Source of the DNA: Mangrovimicrobium sp033283385
GTDB lineage: Bacteria; Pseudomonadota; Gammaproteobacteria; Pseudomonadales; Halieaceae
Reading direction: 5' to 3'
DNA length: 64,000 bases
NCBI GenBank assembly: GCA_033283385.1
Contig: JAWMQQ010000001.1
Span: 1,550,001 to 1,614,000 of the forward strand
In this document: piece by piece, positions 24,254 to 33,054 of the stretch
How the letters are laid out: each line of letters starts with the position of its first letter
Numbering within the stretch: position 1 is the stretch's first letter
The notes under the pieces: generated by a model
What the model saw: the letters and a program-made list of their open reading frames with translations, nothing else
Told to the model about the DNA's origin: nothing
Databases searched by the model: none
Made by a program: the position numbers and the translations under genes

Positions 24254-24808
24254 ATGAAACTGGATGAGATCGAATTTGAAGATGATGCGTTTCGCGCGGC
24301 GGTCCTGGCCACGGGCGAGACGGAGGCCGAGTCGGTAACCGTGATTCGCTGCCGCAAACAGAAGATCGGCAGCGCCCGGGGTATAGAGCACCTGCCCAAC
24401 CTGAAAGTGCTCGACCTGACGCGCAACCGCCTGAGCTCGCTCGACCTGAGCGGCAATACCCGGTTGCAGCAGTTGTTCGTCGGCAACAATCAACTCGAGG
24501 AACTGGACCTGAGCGCGCTACCCGAGTTGGAGGGGCTGGAAATCTTCATGAACGAGATCAGCGAAATCGACCTCGCGGACAACGCCAGGCTCGAAGTGTT
24601 GTATGCCAACGGCAATGATCTGGACGTGTTGGATTTGCGTAACAATCGCAGCCTTTGCGACATCCAGCTCAGCGACAACCGCCTGCGGGAGCTGAAGCTG
24701 GCGGCCGGCCTTGCGCCGGAGAGCCTGAGCGCACGCAACAATCGCTTTTCCGAGGAAGCCAAGGCGGAATTGCGCAGCGCGCTGGAGGGTTGCCAGTTGA
24801 GCCTGTGA
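24254..24808 (+). CDS. Leucine-rich repeat protein under NifA-type promoter
   Basis: A 184-residue cytoplasmic protein. After a short acidic N-terminus come about six 21-22-residue leucine-rich repeats of the form L-x-x-LDL-x-x-N-x-L (LKVLDLTRNRLSSLDLSGN, LQQLFVGNNQLEELDLSAL, LEVLYANGNDLDVLDLRNN). There is no signal peptide. LRR solenoids bind proteins; the partner is unknown. GAGAGGAG lies before the ATG. The upstream sigma-54 promoter with two NifA sites implies strong induction during nitrogen fixation. Confidence 0.85.
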   Translation: MKLDEIEFEDDAFRAAVLATGETEAESVTVIRCRKQKIGSARGIEHLPNLKVLDLTRNRLSSLDLSGNTRLQQLFVGNNQLEELDLSALPELEGLEIFMNEISEIDLADNARLEVLYANGNDLDVLDLRNNRSLCDIQLSDNRLRELKLAAGLAPESLSARNNRFSEEAKAELRSALEGCQLSL

Positions 24809-24980
24809 AGCAAGCCGCGCAGTCCGGCGGCGCCCGATCGACAAACGAGTCTGGCGCCGTGGGCCACGACATTGGCGCGCGCTGTCATACAGCCCCGAGT
24901 GCATTCTCCCTAGCATGGACGTGTGGAAAGGCCGGATAGCGATTCGCGCAACAGGCCTGGGACTGCAACGGAGGCCAGTC

Positions 24981-25373
24981 ATGTTAGCCCATATGCACCG
25001 ACACTGGACGTATACGAATGTAACCGTAAAGGCCGTACAGGCCCTGCTCGACGAAGGACTGATGTCTGAACAGCGGGCGCGGGAACTGCAGGGCGCGCTG
25101 GGCGAGCCCGCTCGTTTGGCAGCCAGCCTCGCGTCGCTGGAGGCCGGTCGTGTGGACAATGCCGCGATGGCCGTGGCCTGCGACTGCGCGCTGCTGTACC
25201 AGGAAGCGGCCCTGTCGGGTGCCCCGGACAAGGGAGACTTCCTGGCACTGGCCACCCGGGCGATGATGCTCGAGGATCTTCCCGAGTCCTTCATTCGCGT
25301 CAGCCTGTCAGCCCTGCTCCACGAGACCCGGCAGCGGGCACGCCGGCCCGAACACCCCTCCCACGCCTGCTAG
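24981..25373 (+). CDS. Hypothetical helical protein
   Basis: A 130-residue, mostly helical protein with two Ala/Leu-rich halves (VKAVQALLDEGLMSEQRARE; DFLALATRAMMLEDLPESF). The start at 24981 is favoured by GGAGG 9 bp upstream; an in-frame ATG at 24915 lacks one. No family recognised and no NifA or sigma-54 signal seen in the 172-bp gap before it, so membership in the nif regulon is undecided. Confidence 0.6.
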   Translation: MLAHMHRHWTYTNVTVKAVQALLDEGLMSEQRARELQGALGEPARLAASLASLEAGRVDNAAMAVACDCALLYQEAALSGAPDKGDFLALATRAMMLEDLPESFIRVSLSALLHETRQRARRPEHPSHAC

Positions 25374-25443
25374 TCCCAAGACGGGGACGCGGCGGGGTAG
25401 TTGGACTAGTATGTCGGGGTCTGGCGCTCCAAAGGAAATCGAC

Positions 25444-25812
25444 ATGCGAATCGTACAGCTACTGCTTGCCCTCGTTTGGCTGGTTATCGTTGCAATCACC
25501 GTCATCGCAATCCAGAGGGAGGGCTTGTCCGCGTCGGTTGACGTATTCTCCTATGATCTCGCTGCCCTGGGCTGGCGGGCCCAGTTCGATGCAGACCTGC
25601 TGGCACACCTGTCCCTGCTTGGGCTGTGGGCCGCCTGGCGGCACCGGTTCTCGCTGGCGGGGATAGCCGCGGGCCTCTGCTGCGCCTTCGGCGGCAGCCT
25701 GTTCTCATTCGCCTACATTTTCGTTCTGCTCCTGCACAGCGGCGGCGATCCCGTGAAAGTCCTCCTCGGGCAGCGCTATCCTGCAGCAGGGAGCCCGGAG
25801 CAGGCATCGTGA
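25444..25812 (+). CDS. Small integral membrane protein
   Basis: A 122-residue protein with three predicted membrane segments (about 4-23, 49-65, 70-95: LLLALVWLVIVAITVIAI, LLAHLSLLGLWAAWR, LAGIAAGLCCAFGGSLFSF). The ATG at 25444 is supported by AAAGGA upstream. Family not recognised. Its stop overlaps the next gene's GTG start, so the two are probably co-expressed. Confidence 0.75.
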   Translation: MRIVQLLLALVWLVIVAITVIAIQREGLSASVDVFSYDLAALGWRAQFDADLLAHLSLLGLWAAWRHRFSLAGIAAGLCCAFGGSLFSFAYIFVLLLHSGGDPVKVLLGQRYPAAGSPEQAS

Positions 25813-26201
25813 GTGAAGGCAACAGGGAAGTCGTCAGGTCTTTTCTCGATGCGGCCAACGCCGGGAACATGGATACGTGTTTCGGGTTGCTCGCCGATGA
25901 TCTTGTCTGGACCGACATCGGCAGCACCCGCTTCGCCGGGCGTTACGAGGGCAAGGGCAGTGTTCTGCAGGACCTCATTGGCCCGCTCTTCGCCCAGTTG
26001 AAATCGGGCATTCATACGACCATCGAACGCATCGTCGCCGAGGGTGAGTACGTGGTGGTGCAATCCAGGGGCGAGGCCGAAACCGTCGCCGGTGTTCCCT
26101 ACAACAATAGCTACTGCCAGGTGTTTACCGTGCGCGATGGGTTGATTCGCGAGGTTGTCGAATACTGCGATACGGCGTTGGTCAACCAGGTCCTCTCCTG
26201 A
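25809..26201 (+). CDS. SnoaL/NTF2-like protein
   Basis: A 130-residue protein of the NTF2-like superfamily: NREVVRSFLDAANAGNMDTC, LLADDLVWTDIGS, YVVVQSRGEAETVAGVPYNN and VFTVRDGLIREVVEYCDTALV, the usual SnoaL-like order. These small cone-shaped barrels are ketosteroid-isomerase-like enzymes or binding proteins. The GTG start overlaps the previous stop (GTGA). Substrate unknown. Confidence 0.82.
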   Translation: MSEGNREVVRSFLDAANAGNMDTCFGLLADDLVWTDIGSTRFAGRYEGKGSVLQDLIGPLFAQLKSGIHTTIERIVAEGEYVVVQSRGEAETVAGVPYNNSYCQVFTVRDGLIREVVEYCDTALVNQVLS

Positions 26202-26281
26202 CACATTGAACATGAAGGCGCCGCGCGCAAACGGGTAGCATCGTCGCGTGAACTGTCTTCGGGTATTCGTCGTATCTACCA

Positions 26282-26794
26282 ATGGATACAAGCAAATACG
26301 AAGCAACAGCCACTTCGCCGGAGACACCTGCCATGTTCGACCAACTCAAGGGGCCCTGGGATCGCGAGAGCGCTGAACGCTTTCTCGCCGGCAGCACCTG
26401 CCCTGTGCGCCTCGGCTGTCACGGGGCGGATGGCTTCCCCCGGGTCGTTTCCCTCTGGTACTTGTATGCGCGGGAGACCATACATTGCGTCTCCCATGAG
26501 CGTTCAGCCCTGGTGCGCATGCTCAGGCGAGACCCGCGTGTCGGTTTCGAGGTCGCGCCGGACGGCCCGCCGTATCTTGGACTCCGCGGACGGGGCGAGG
26601 CGCAGCTGCAGCCGCTTGGCGACTCCCCGCTGCTGGAAGAGCTCCTGCAACGCTACCTCGGTGGCAGCGATTCGCAACTCGGGCGCTGGCTGTTGTCGCG
26701 TTCTGAACAGGAGGTCTGGGTCACTCTGCGACCCGCGAGCCTGTACAGCTGGGACTACCGTGAACGCATGGCCGGCACAGCGGCGACACTGTGA
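26282..26794 (+). CDS. Pyridoxamine 5'-phosphate oxidase-fold (FMN-binding split barrel) protein
   Basis: A 170-residue protein: FLAGSTCPVRLGCHGADGFPRVVSLWYLY in outline, RRDPRVGFEVAPDG and RGRGEAQL are typical of PNPOx-like proteins of F420/FMN/heme-dependent oxidoreductase type. An alternative ATG at 26333 would remove 17 N-terminal residues. It stands alone between the NTF2-like gene and the TauD-like gene. Substrate unknown. Confidence 0.78.
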   Translation: MDTSKYEATATSPETPAMFDQLKGPWDRESAERFLAGSTCPVRLGCHGADGFPRVVSLWYLYARETIHCVSHERSALVRMLRRDPRVGFEVAPDGPPYLGLRGRGEAQLQPLGDSPLLEELLQRYLGGSDSQLGRWLLSRSEQEVWVTLRPASLYSWDYRERMAGTAATL

Positions 26795-26879
26795 TGGTAC
26801 CTGTCGTGCTTGTTCCCGCCGGAATTTCGAGTAATGATACGGGGCGGAAATCCAATAACAGAATAAAGGGCCAGCCACG

Positions 26880-27860
26880 ATGACCGGTATTACCATCCGC
26901 GACCTGCGCGACGATCTCTCCTTTGGTTCCAGCGTCGAGGGCGTCAGTTTTGACACACTCGCCGACGAGTCGGTGCGCCAGCAATTGCGCGAAGCCTTCA
27001 AGGCCCGCGGCGTGCTGGTATTTCGCAACGTGGAGCCCAGCTCCCGCCTGCAGGTGGAACTCAGCAAGGTCTTCGGCCCGATCAAGGATCACCCGACAAA
27101 GACCACCCCGCGGGACGGCGAGACCGGCGATGCCGCACTGGGTGTCATCGACATGCACTACGTTCCCAACGACGAGAAGCGCGTGGCGGGTGGCCTCGTC
27201 GAGTTCGAGGGTAAAACGCTGGCCCGTTTCGCCCCCTGGCACTTCGACCACTGCTACAACGACGAGCTGAACTACGCCGGAGTGCTGCGCTGCCCGATCG
27301 TCCCGCCCGAGGGAGGCCGCACCGGTTTCATGGATGGCGTGGAGTGCTACCGGCAATTTTCGCCGGAACTGCGCGAAAAGATCGAGGGACTGAACATCAT
27401 CTATACCCTCGACACCCGCCTGAGCACCATGCGCTACGGCGTGAACTTCAAGCCGGTGGCCGAGGACCCGCTGAACAAGGAACTGCTGAAGGAAGCGGCG
27501 ACATTTCCGCGGGCCATGCACCCGGCGGTGTGGACCCGCGAAAGCGGCGAGAAAGCCCTGCACGTCGGCCCATGGATGTCCGTCGGTGTCGAGCACCACG
27601 AGGACCCGGAGGGTGACGCCCTGCTGGACGCCGTGTGCCACGAGATCAACCGCCTCGGCAAGGGCACCAGCGCCTACTGGCACGACTGGTGCGACACCGA
27701 CATGCTGATCTGGGACAACCACCGCATGTTGCACGCGGTGGAAGGCTGCGACGCGAAGTACGAGCGCCAGACCCTGCGCACAACGATCAAGGGCGACTAC
27801 GGCCTGGGTTACTTCGAGGACGGCAAGAAAGTCGGCGAAGTCTCCCGCGACGTCGCCTGA
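26880..27860 (+). CDS. TauD/TfdA-family Fe(II)/2-oxoglutarate dioxygenase
   Basis: A 326-residue oxygenase. The iron facial triad is visible as WHFDHCY (His-X-Asp) and the distal His in NHRMLHAVEGC; the 2-oxoglutarate-binding Arg is in RQTLRTTIKG. These enzymes hydroxylate or cleave small organic acids such as taurine, 2,4-D or related substrates; specificity cannot be told. It converges on sthA with 9 bp between stop codons. No nif connection seen. Confidence 0.88.
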   Translation: MTGITIRDLRDDLSFGSSVEGVSFDTLADESVRQQLREAFKARGVLVFRNVEPSSRLQVELSKVFGPIKDHPTKTTPRDGETGDAALGVIDMHYVPNDEKRVAGGLVEFEGKTLARFAPWHFDHCYNDELNYAGVLRCPIVPPEGGRTGFMDGVECYRQFSPELREKIEGLNIIYTLDTRLSTMRYGVNFKPVAEDPLNKELLKEAATFPRAMHPAVWTRESGEKALHVGPWMSVGVEHHEDPEGDALLDAVCHEINRLGKGTSAYWHDWCDTDMLIWDNHRMLHAVEGCDAKYERQTLRTTIKGDYGLGYFEDGKKVGEVSRDVA

Positions 27861-27869
27861 GCCGAAAAC

Positions 27870-29309
27870 CTACTGCTTCTTCTCCGCCCCCAGCGCCACC
27901 ACATTGGCGCTGGCCTGGGTCTCGTAGGGAATCATCTTGTTCCACGCGTTGAGCGCCGCGACCTTGTAGGCTTCAGCGAGGGTAGGGTAGTTGAACGCGG
28001 AGTCGACGAAGTACTCCAGCGTGCCGCCCAGGGTGATCACCGCCTGGCCGATGTGGATCAGCTCGGTGGCCCCTTCACCGACCACGTGAACCCCGAGCAA
28101 CTTGTGGTCCTCGATGGAAAACAGCATTTTCAGCAGGCCCTGGCGCAGGCCGAGGATCTGCCCGCGCGCCACTTCGCGAAAGCGGGCTATGCCGGTCTCG
28201 TAGGGAATGGCCTTTTCGCGCAGTTCCGCTTCCGTCGCGCCCACCATGCTGATCTCCGGCACCGAGTAGATGCCGTAGGGGAAGAACTCCAGCTGGTTGT
28301 TGTAGGCGTGGCGGAACATGTGGCAGGCGGCCAGGCGCCCCTGCACCATGGAAGTGGCGGCGAGGCTGGGGAAGCCGATCACATCGCCCGCCGCGTAGAT
28401 GTGCGGCACGCCGGTCTGGAAGTGTTCGTTTACCGCCAGCCGGCCGCGTGAATCCGCGGCGAGTCCCGCCCTGTCGAGCTTCAGGCTGTCGGTGGCGCCG
28501 GCGCGCCCGGCGGCGTACAGCAACATGTCCGTCTGGACCTTCTTGCCGCTGTCCAGCGTGGTCACCACCTTGTTGCCGCTGACCTCGATGGCGCTGACCG
28601 TCTCGCCCAGGCGCAGCACCATGCCGCGGTCGCGGATCTGGTGCTGGAATTCGTCGATGATTTCCTCGTCGAGAAAATTGAGCACGCGTGGGCGCTCTTC
28701 CACCAGGGTCACCTGCACGTCCAGCGCGGAGAAGATGGTGGCGTACTCCATGCCGATAACGCCGCCGCCGACCACCGTCAGGCTGCGCGGCATCTGCTGG
28801 AAGTTGAGAATCTCGTCGCTGTCCAGCACCCGCTCTCCGTCGAAGGGAATCGACTCCGGGCGATGGGGCCGGGTGCCCACGGCGAGCAGTACGTGCCGGG
28901 ATTTCAGTTGCAACACCTCGCCGCCGGGTTGCTGCACGGCGATGGTATGCGGGTCGACGAACTCGGCGCAGCCATTGATGATCTCCACGCCGTTGCGCTC
29001 CAGCTGGTCGCACATCACCTCCACCTGGTGGTTGAGGGTGACGTTGACCCGGTGCAGCACATCCTCCGGGCCGACGCGCTTGCGCTCGCGGTGGCTCAGG
29101 CCGTAGAAACCGCGCTGCTTCCAGCCGCTGAGGTAGAGCACCGCCTCGCGCACGGTCTTGCTGGGGATGGTGCCGGTGTGCACGGATACTCCTCCCACGC
29201 GTACGCTCTTCTCGATGATCGCCGCGCGCTTGCCCAGCTTGGCCGCCTGTACCGCGGCGCGCTGGCCGGCGGGGCCGCTGCCGATGACGACCAGATCGAA
29301 ATCCTGCAT
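27870..29309 (-). CDS. sthA: Soluble pyridine nucleotide transhydrogenase SthA
   Basis: A 479-residue flavoprotein that transfers hydride between NADPH and NAD+. The N-terminal FAD Rossmann motif is VVIGSGPAGQRAAVQAAKLG; the NAD motif is TVVGGGVIGMEYATIFSAL; the interface domain is at the C-terminus. The disulfide pair of related lipoamide dehydrogenases is replaced (GGVSVHTGTIPSKT), the signature of SthA. It may balance NADH/NADPH for the high reductant demand of nitrogen fixation, but is a general housekeeping enzyme. Confidence 0.96.
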   Translation of the reverse strand: MQDFDLVVIGSGPAGQRAAVQAAKLGKRAAIIEKSVRVGGVSVHTGTIPSKTVREAVLYLSGWKQRGFYGLSHRERKRVGPEDVLHRVNVTLNHQVEVMCDQLERNGVEIINGCAEFVDPHTIAVQQPGGEVLQLKSRHVLLAVGTRPHRPESIPFDGERVLDSDEILNFQQMPRSLTVVGGGVIGMEYATIFSALDVQVTLVEERPRVLNFLDEEIIDEFQHQIRDRGMVLRLGETVSAIEVSGNKVVTTLDSGKKVQTDMLLYAAGRAGATDSLKLDRAGLAADSRGRLAVNEHFQTGVPHIYAAGDVIGFPSLAATSMVQGRLAACHMFRHAYNNQLEFFPYGIYSVPEISMVGATEAELREKAIPYETGIARFREVARGQILGLRQGLLKMLFSIEDHKLLGVHVVGEGATELIHIGQAVITLGGTLEYFVDSAFNYPTLAEAYKVAALNAWNKMIPYETQASANVVALGAEKKQ

Positions 29310-29368
29310 GGGGGAGACTCCTGTCCGTGGTTATCCGGTTTTCGCAGCGAGTTTCATGCCAGTCGAGA

Positions 29369-29401
29369 AAGTCTATGTAATATATTGTTTTAATTAGACT
29401 T
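29369..29401. repeat. Inverted repeat in AT-rich spacer upstream of sthA
   Basis: Perfect 7-bp arms AAGTCTA (29369-29375) and TAGACTT (29395-29401) with a 19-bp AT-rich spacer, 60 bp upstream of sthA. Could be an operator/promoter for sthA or a weak 3' structure of the epimerase gene. The remaining spacer to 29519 shows nothing else. Confidence 0.35.
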
Positions 29402-29519
29402 GTAGTAATTCGGGGTGTGGAGCCATGCACCTCGAGGACCCATAGGGCTGCCACATGCACCAGATTGGGAAGAAAAGATCGCGTGCCACTGATCGCCGCC
29501 GGGAATCCGGTCGCGCGAT

Positions 29520-30446
29520 TTACCGCTGCGGCAGGCCGCCGTAGTAATGCTGGCAGCGGGCGACTTCGGCGGGCAGAACGCCCCGGTGGTATCCCAGCAG
29601 CCGGGTCTCGGCGGCCACTGGTTCGTAGTCGGTGCCCTGGCCATCCAGGTAGGCGATGATCTCCCCGGGAATGATCAGGTGATCCTCGTCCCGCACCTCC
29701 AGGTCCCTGGGTCGGCCGGCGGCCTCGAACCACAGCTCGAAGAACGCCTTCCAGCTCAGGTTGATGTCGCCGACCAGGTAGGACTTGCCCGACTCCCCGC
29801 GCTCCAGGCCGCCCAGCATCGCCTCGGCCACCGACTGGCAGGTAAGGAAATTGCCGCCGCCCGGCGGGGCGAATTCGGGATAACCGCCCAGTTCGCCGCG
29901 GGCGTAGCGGGCGAGGGCGGTCCAGTGCGCCACGGGGAATCCGGGGACGTAACCGACAATCCAGGGCAGGGCGCAGCTGCACACGTTGAAGCCGGGCCCG
30001 CTTAGAGCCCGCACAGCCGCGTCGCCCAGGTGGCGTGAGCGGATGTAGGCATTCGTCTCAGGGCCCCGCGGCGCCACGTAGGAGTAGTAGCTACCCATGT
30101 AGACTGCCCGGGATATCCCCGCGCGCCGGGCCTGTTCGAAAAATCCCGGCAGTCCCTCGATATTGGTTTTCTCGTAGTATTTGGCTTCGGAGATATCCCT
30201 GTCTTTTTCCCGGTAGTTGCCGAGATCGTTGCCCGCGCAGAACACCATGCCCTCGAAGCCCTCGAGCCGCCCGTCGCTAAAATCATCCTCCACGTAGTTT
30301 CCCTGCAGGAAGGGCAGGTCGTTGAGCCGGGAGCTGCCCTTCGGCCGGGAGCGGGACATGATGCTGACCTCGTGGCCGAGATCGTGCAGGTAGAGCGCTG
30401 TGTATCCACCGACGAATCCGGTGCCGCCGACAACCAGTGTTTTCAT
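29520..30446 (-). CDS. NAD-dependent epimerase/dehydratase (extended SDR)
   Basis: A 308-residue extended short-chain dehydrogenase: nucleotide-binding TLVVGGTGFVGGYTALYL at the N-terminus, FCAGND, an atypical active-site region YMGSYYSYV, and a C-terminal substrate domain (NFLTCQSVAEAMLGGL, GDINLSWKAFFE). The ATG at 30446 has CGGAGG 8 bp upstream and is preferred over a TTG at 30452. It follows a P450 and a VOC gene on the same strand, so the three may act on one small molecule. Confidence 0.82.
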   Translation of the reverse strand: MKTLVVGGTGFVGGYTALYLHDLGHEVSIMSRSRPKGSSRLNDLPFLQGNYVEDDFSDGRLEGFEGMVFCAGNDLGNYREKDRDISEAKYYEKTNIEGLPGFFEQARRAGISRAVYMGSYYSYVAPRGPETNAYIRSRHLGDAAVRALSGPGFNVCSCALPWIVGYVPGFPVAHWTALARYARGELGGYPEFAPPGGGNFLTCQSVAEAMLGGLERGESGKSYLVGDINLSWKAFFELWFEAAGRPRDLEVRDEDHLIIPGEIIAYLDGQGTDYEPVAAETRLLGYHRGVLPAEVARCQHYYGGLPQR

Positions 30447-30479
30447 GCGCAATCCTCCGCGGGTGTGCTCAAGTCAACG

Positions 30480-31694
30480 CTACGCCCGGGACCAGGCCAG
30501 GTGCAGGCGGTCGACGCCGATGGTGTTGGTGGTGTGGTAGGCGAACGGCAGCGATTCGGGCATGTGCAATTCCCTGGTGCGGGACAGGAACGATTCGATG
30601 ACCACGCACATCTCCCGCTTGGCCAGGTGAATGCCCAGGCACAGGTGACGGCCACGGCCGAAAGTGACATGGCGTGGCCTGCGGTCGATGTCGATGCGAT
30701 GCGGATCCGCAAATGCCAGCGGGTCGCGCCCCGCCAGGTAGGTCGGCAGCAGCACGTCCTCTCCCTGTTTCATGCTGATCCCGTGGAACACCATGTCCCG
30801 TGCAACGGTGCGATTTGGCGCGCTGACACCGAAGGCGCGGGTGAACTCCTCCACCGCGGCGGGGATCTCCCCGGGGTTGCGCCTCAGGCGCTCTTGCAGG
30901 GCCTGGTCCCTGGCCAGGTGGTGCATGATCCATCCGAGGGAGCTGAACACCGTGTCCAGCCCGGCCACGAAGAGCAGGTAGCACAGGCCGAAAATCTCCC
31001 GCTCGTCGAGTCGGCGGTCGCCAAACCGGCCTTCGATGATGCTTTGCATCAACTCGCAGTCGGGCTGCCGCCGCTGCGCGGCGATAAAGTCCCTGAGGTA
31101 TTCGATGATCGCCGTGGCGGCAGCGCCGCGTTCCCCCGCGCTGGCGCCGTGAATCAACTGTTCCTCCCAGCTGACGAACTGCTGCAGCATCTCCCGCGGC
31201 ATGCCCATCAGTTCGAGGACGATGGCGTTGGGGAAGATCGAGGCGAACTGGCTGACAAACTCGCACTCGCCGTGCTCGATGAACGTATTGACCAGGCTGT
31301 CGCACAATGCCTGCACCGCGCCGGCCCGGCGGTTTATTGCCTGGGGCGTGAAGAACGGGCGCAACACGTCCCGGTAGACCTGGTGATCCGGCGGATCGGC
31401 CTCCACCGGCAACAGCAGCCAGTCCTCCTTGCCCTTGCTGCCCGAGCGCAGCGGGCCGGGGGCGCTGGAAAACGTCTGCCAGTCCGCAAAACCCGCCTCG
31501 ACCAGCGGGTGCCTGGTAAATATCCAGGCGGGCTTGCCGTTGGACGCCTCGGTCACCCAGAGGATGTCCGGGCCCTCGTGCAGGCGCGCCGCCGCCAGGT
31601 AGGGGTCGTCGAGTTCGCCGAGGTATTCGGCGAAATTCCTGTCCAGGACCAGCTCTGCCGGAACGTGATCGGGTACGGCCGTTCGGGTGGACAC
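30480..31694 (-). CDS. Cytochrome P450
   Basis: A 404-residue bacterial class I P450. The heme loop FGRGRHLCLGIHLAKREM holds the proximal Cys; the I-helix has FVAGLDTVFSS, and ExxR is present in the RRNPGE/VEEFTR region with RPARxx-like ..NRTVARDM. It starts at GTG with no strong SD. It lies between the VOC gene (11 bp upstream) and the epimerase gene (33 bp downstream), suggesting a small catabolic operon. No ferredoxin partner is adjacent. Substrate unknown. Confidence 0.92.
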   Translation of the reverse strand: MSTRTAVPDHVPAELVLDRNFAEYLGELDDPYLAAARLHEGPDILWVTEASNGKPAWIFTRHPLVEAGFADWQTFSSAPGPLRSGSKGKEDWLLLPVEADPPDHQVYRDVLRPFFTPQAINRRAGAVQALCDSLVNTFIEHGECEFVSQFASIFPNAIVLELMGMPREMLQQFVSWEEQLIHGASAGERGAAATAIIEYLRDFIAAQRRQPDCELMQSIIEGRFGDRRLDEREIFGLCYLLFVAGLDTVFSSLGWIMHHLARDQALQERLRRNPGEIPAAVEEFTRAFGVSAPNRTVARDMVFHGISMKQGEDVLLPTYLAGRDPLAFADPHRIDIDRRPRHVTFGRGRHLCLGIHLAKREMCVVIESFLSRTRELHMPESLPFAYHTTNTIGVDRLHLAWSRA

Positions 31695-31705
31695 GAGTCA
31701 GCCTG

Positions 31706-32218
31706 TTAACTGTTCACCGGCACGGAGGCGAAAAAATCCAGGCCGGCCTGGTAGGGATAGATGTACTCGAGGTAGTGGCCTAGCTCCGGGGCCTCGATGT
31801 AGTAGGCGTCCATGAAATTGCCGGTCAGGGTCTCGTAGACGATCGGCCGGCCGGAGTCGGCCAGTTCCCGCTGCAGTGACTGCCACTCCCGGCTGTCGTG
31901 GATCAGAAACCCCAGGTGGTGGAAGCGTACCGCAGGGGTATCGGGCAGGCGGCTGGTATAGAAATCCGTTCCGGGGCCCCGCGCCGCGATGATTTCGTAC
32001 ATGGTGCTGCCCACCCAGGCGAACGCGACCTTGATCTCGCCGCCGGTCGGCATGGGCCCTTCGATGAAACTGAAGTCGCGTATGCCGAATTGCTCGCGCA
32101 GGGTGTTGCAGGCGTGGTCCATGTCATTGGTGACGTAGGCGACCTGGAACTGGTCCTTGAGCATGAGGCCGGGGCCGGATGAAACCGCGGGTTGTGGCCG
32201 CGTGAACGCCGCTTGCAT
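31706..32218 (-). CDS. VOC (glyoxalase-fold) protein
   Basis: A 170-residue vicinal-oxygen-chelate protein: FQVAYVTNDMDHACNTLREQFG at its start in outline, EIKVAFAWVGSTMYEIIA, RFHHLGFLIHD (metal His) and APELGHYLEYIYP (metal Glu). Similar proteins sit in catabolic gene sets. First gene of the VOC-P450-epimerase group. Upstream 32219-32372 holds no gene, only a short T-rich stretch. Confidence 0.83.
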   Translation of the reverse strand: MQAAFTRPQPAVSSGPGLMLKDQFQVAYVTNDMDHACNTLREQFGIRDFSFIEGPMPTGGEIKVAFAWVGSTMYEIIAARGPGTDFYTSRLPDTPAVRFHHLGFLIHDSREWQSLQRELADSGRPIVYETLTGNFMDAYYIEAPELGHYLEYIYPYQAGLDFFASVPVNS

Positions 32219-32372
32219 TGTCGTTCTCCCTGGATTCTTTTTTTATCGTGATCATCGGGTCACTCGCGGGTCGGTCACGGCGCACTACGGCCGCTTGTCC
32301 TCTCGCGAAGAAAGGGCAGTATGTGCCCGGTATGCCCGCAGGGGCAATAGCTGGATCACCGCCGCCGACTCG

Positions 32373-33017
32373 CTAGTTCAGGTGATAGTGCTCCAACAGT
32401 GATCGCCAGATTTGCTGTTTGGCTTCCTCCTCGTAGTGTGTCTCCCAGACGCCTGCGAACTCTGCGTCCAGGGTTTCCAGTTCGCTGGGTGAAAGCGCCG
32501 TTCGGTCTTTGCCCAGCGCGCAGGAATTCGCGGTAACGAAATCCCGGTAGTCACCCGGCAGTTCCGGATTCTCCAGCTGCCACTCACGCGCCCTCGTTTC
32601 GGATTCCTGCTGCCACTGCAATTGCTTCGCGACCCAGTCCTTATCGGTTCCCGGCAGCCACGCGTCGAGCGAACTCATGGTTCCCATGCCGACCTGCAGG
32701 TTTTGCCAGAGTACGAACTGCATTACCGCGCAGGCAGCCAGCAGTGGCAGCGTGGAAGCCAGGAATCCGATTCGGAAGGCCGTGTACTTCCGGTTGTGGA
32801 TGGTGGCAGCACACTCCACGAGGCTCCAGGCGGACAGCAGGGCAAATATCGCGGTAAATGCCCAGAAGGGACTGCGCAACGACCCGTCATTCAACCAGAA
32901 CTGGTAGGGCTGCCAGCAGTAATCGGGAATGTCGACAAACAGCCAGGTGACCTGGTACACATGTATGCAGATGAACCACGCTGCCATAAGGATAAACAGG
33001 CGAAGGCTCTGGCCCAT
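32373..33017 (-). CDS. Membrane protein of unknown function
   Basis: A 214-residue protein with three predicted membrane helices in the N-terminal half (about 7-28, 50-68, 83-104) and a charged, helical cytoplasmic C-terminus (DWVAKQLQWQQESETRAREW). No family recognised. It is 37 bp upstream of modC on the same strand but downstream in transcription of it, so may be read through from modABC; a role in molybdate uptake is not supported. Confidence 0.7.
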   Translation of the reverse strand: MGQSLRLFILMAAWFICIHVYQVTWLFVDIPDYCWQPYQFWLNDGSLRSPFWAFTAIFALLSAWSLVECAATIHNRKYTAFRIGFLASTLPLLAACAVMQFVLWQNLQVGMGTMSSLDAWLPGTDKDWVAKQLQWQQESETRAREWQLENPELPGDYRDFVTANSCALGKDRTALSPSELETLDAEFAGVWETHYEEEAKQQIWRSLLEHYHLN

Positions 33018-33054
33018 GTCTCACTCTCCCTGGCAAGCCCGGCCGTCCGTTCTG

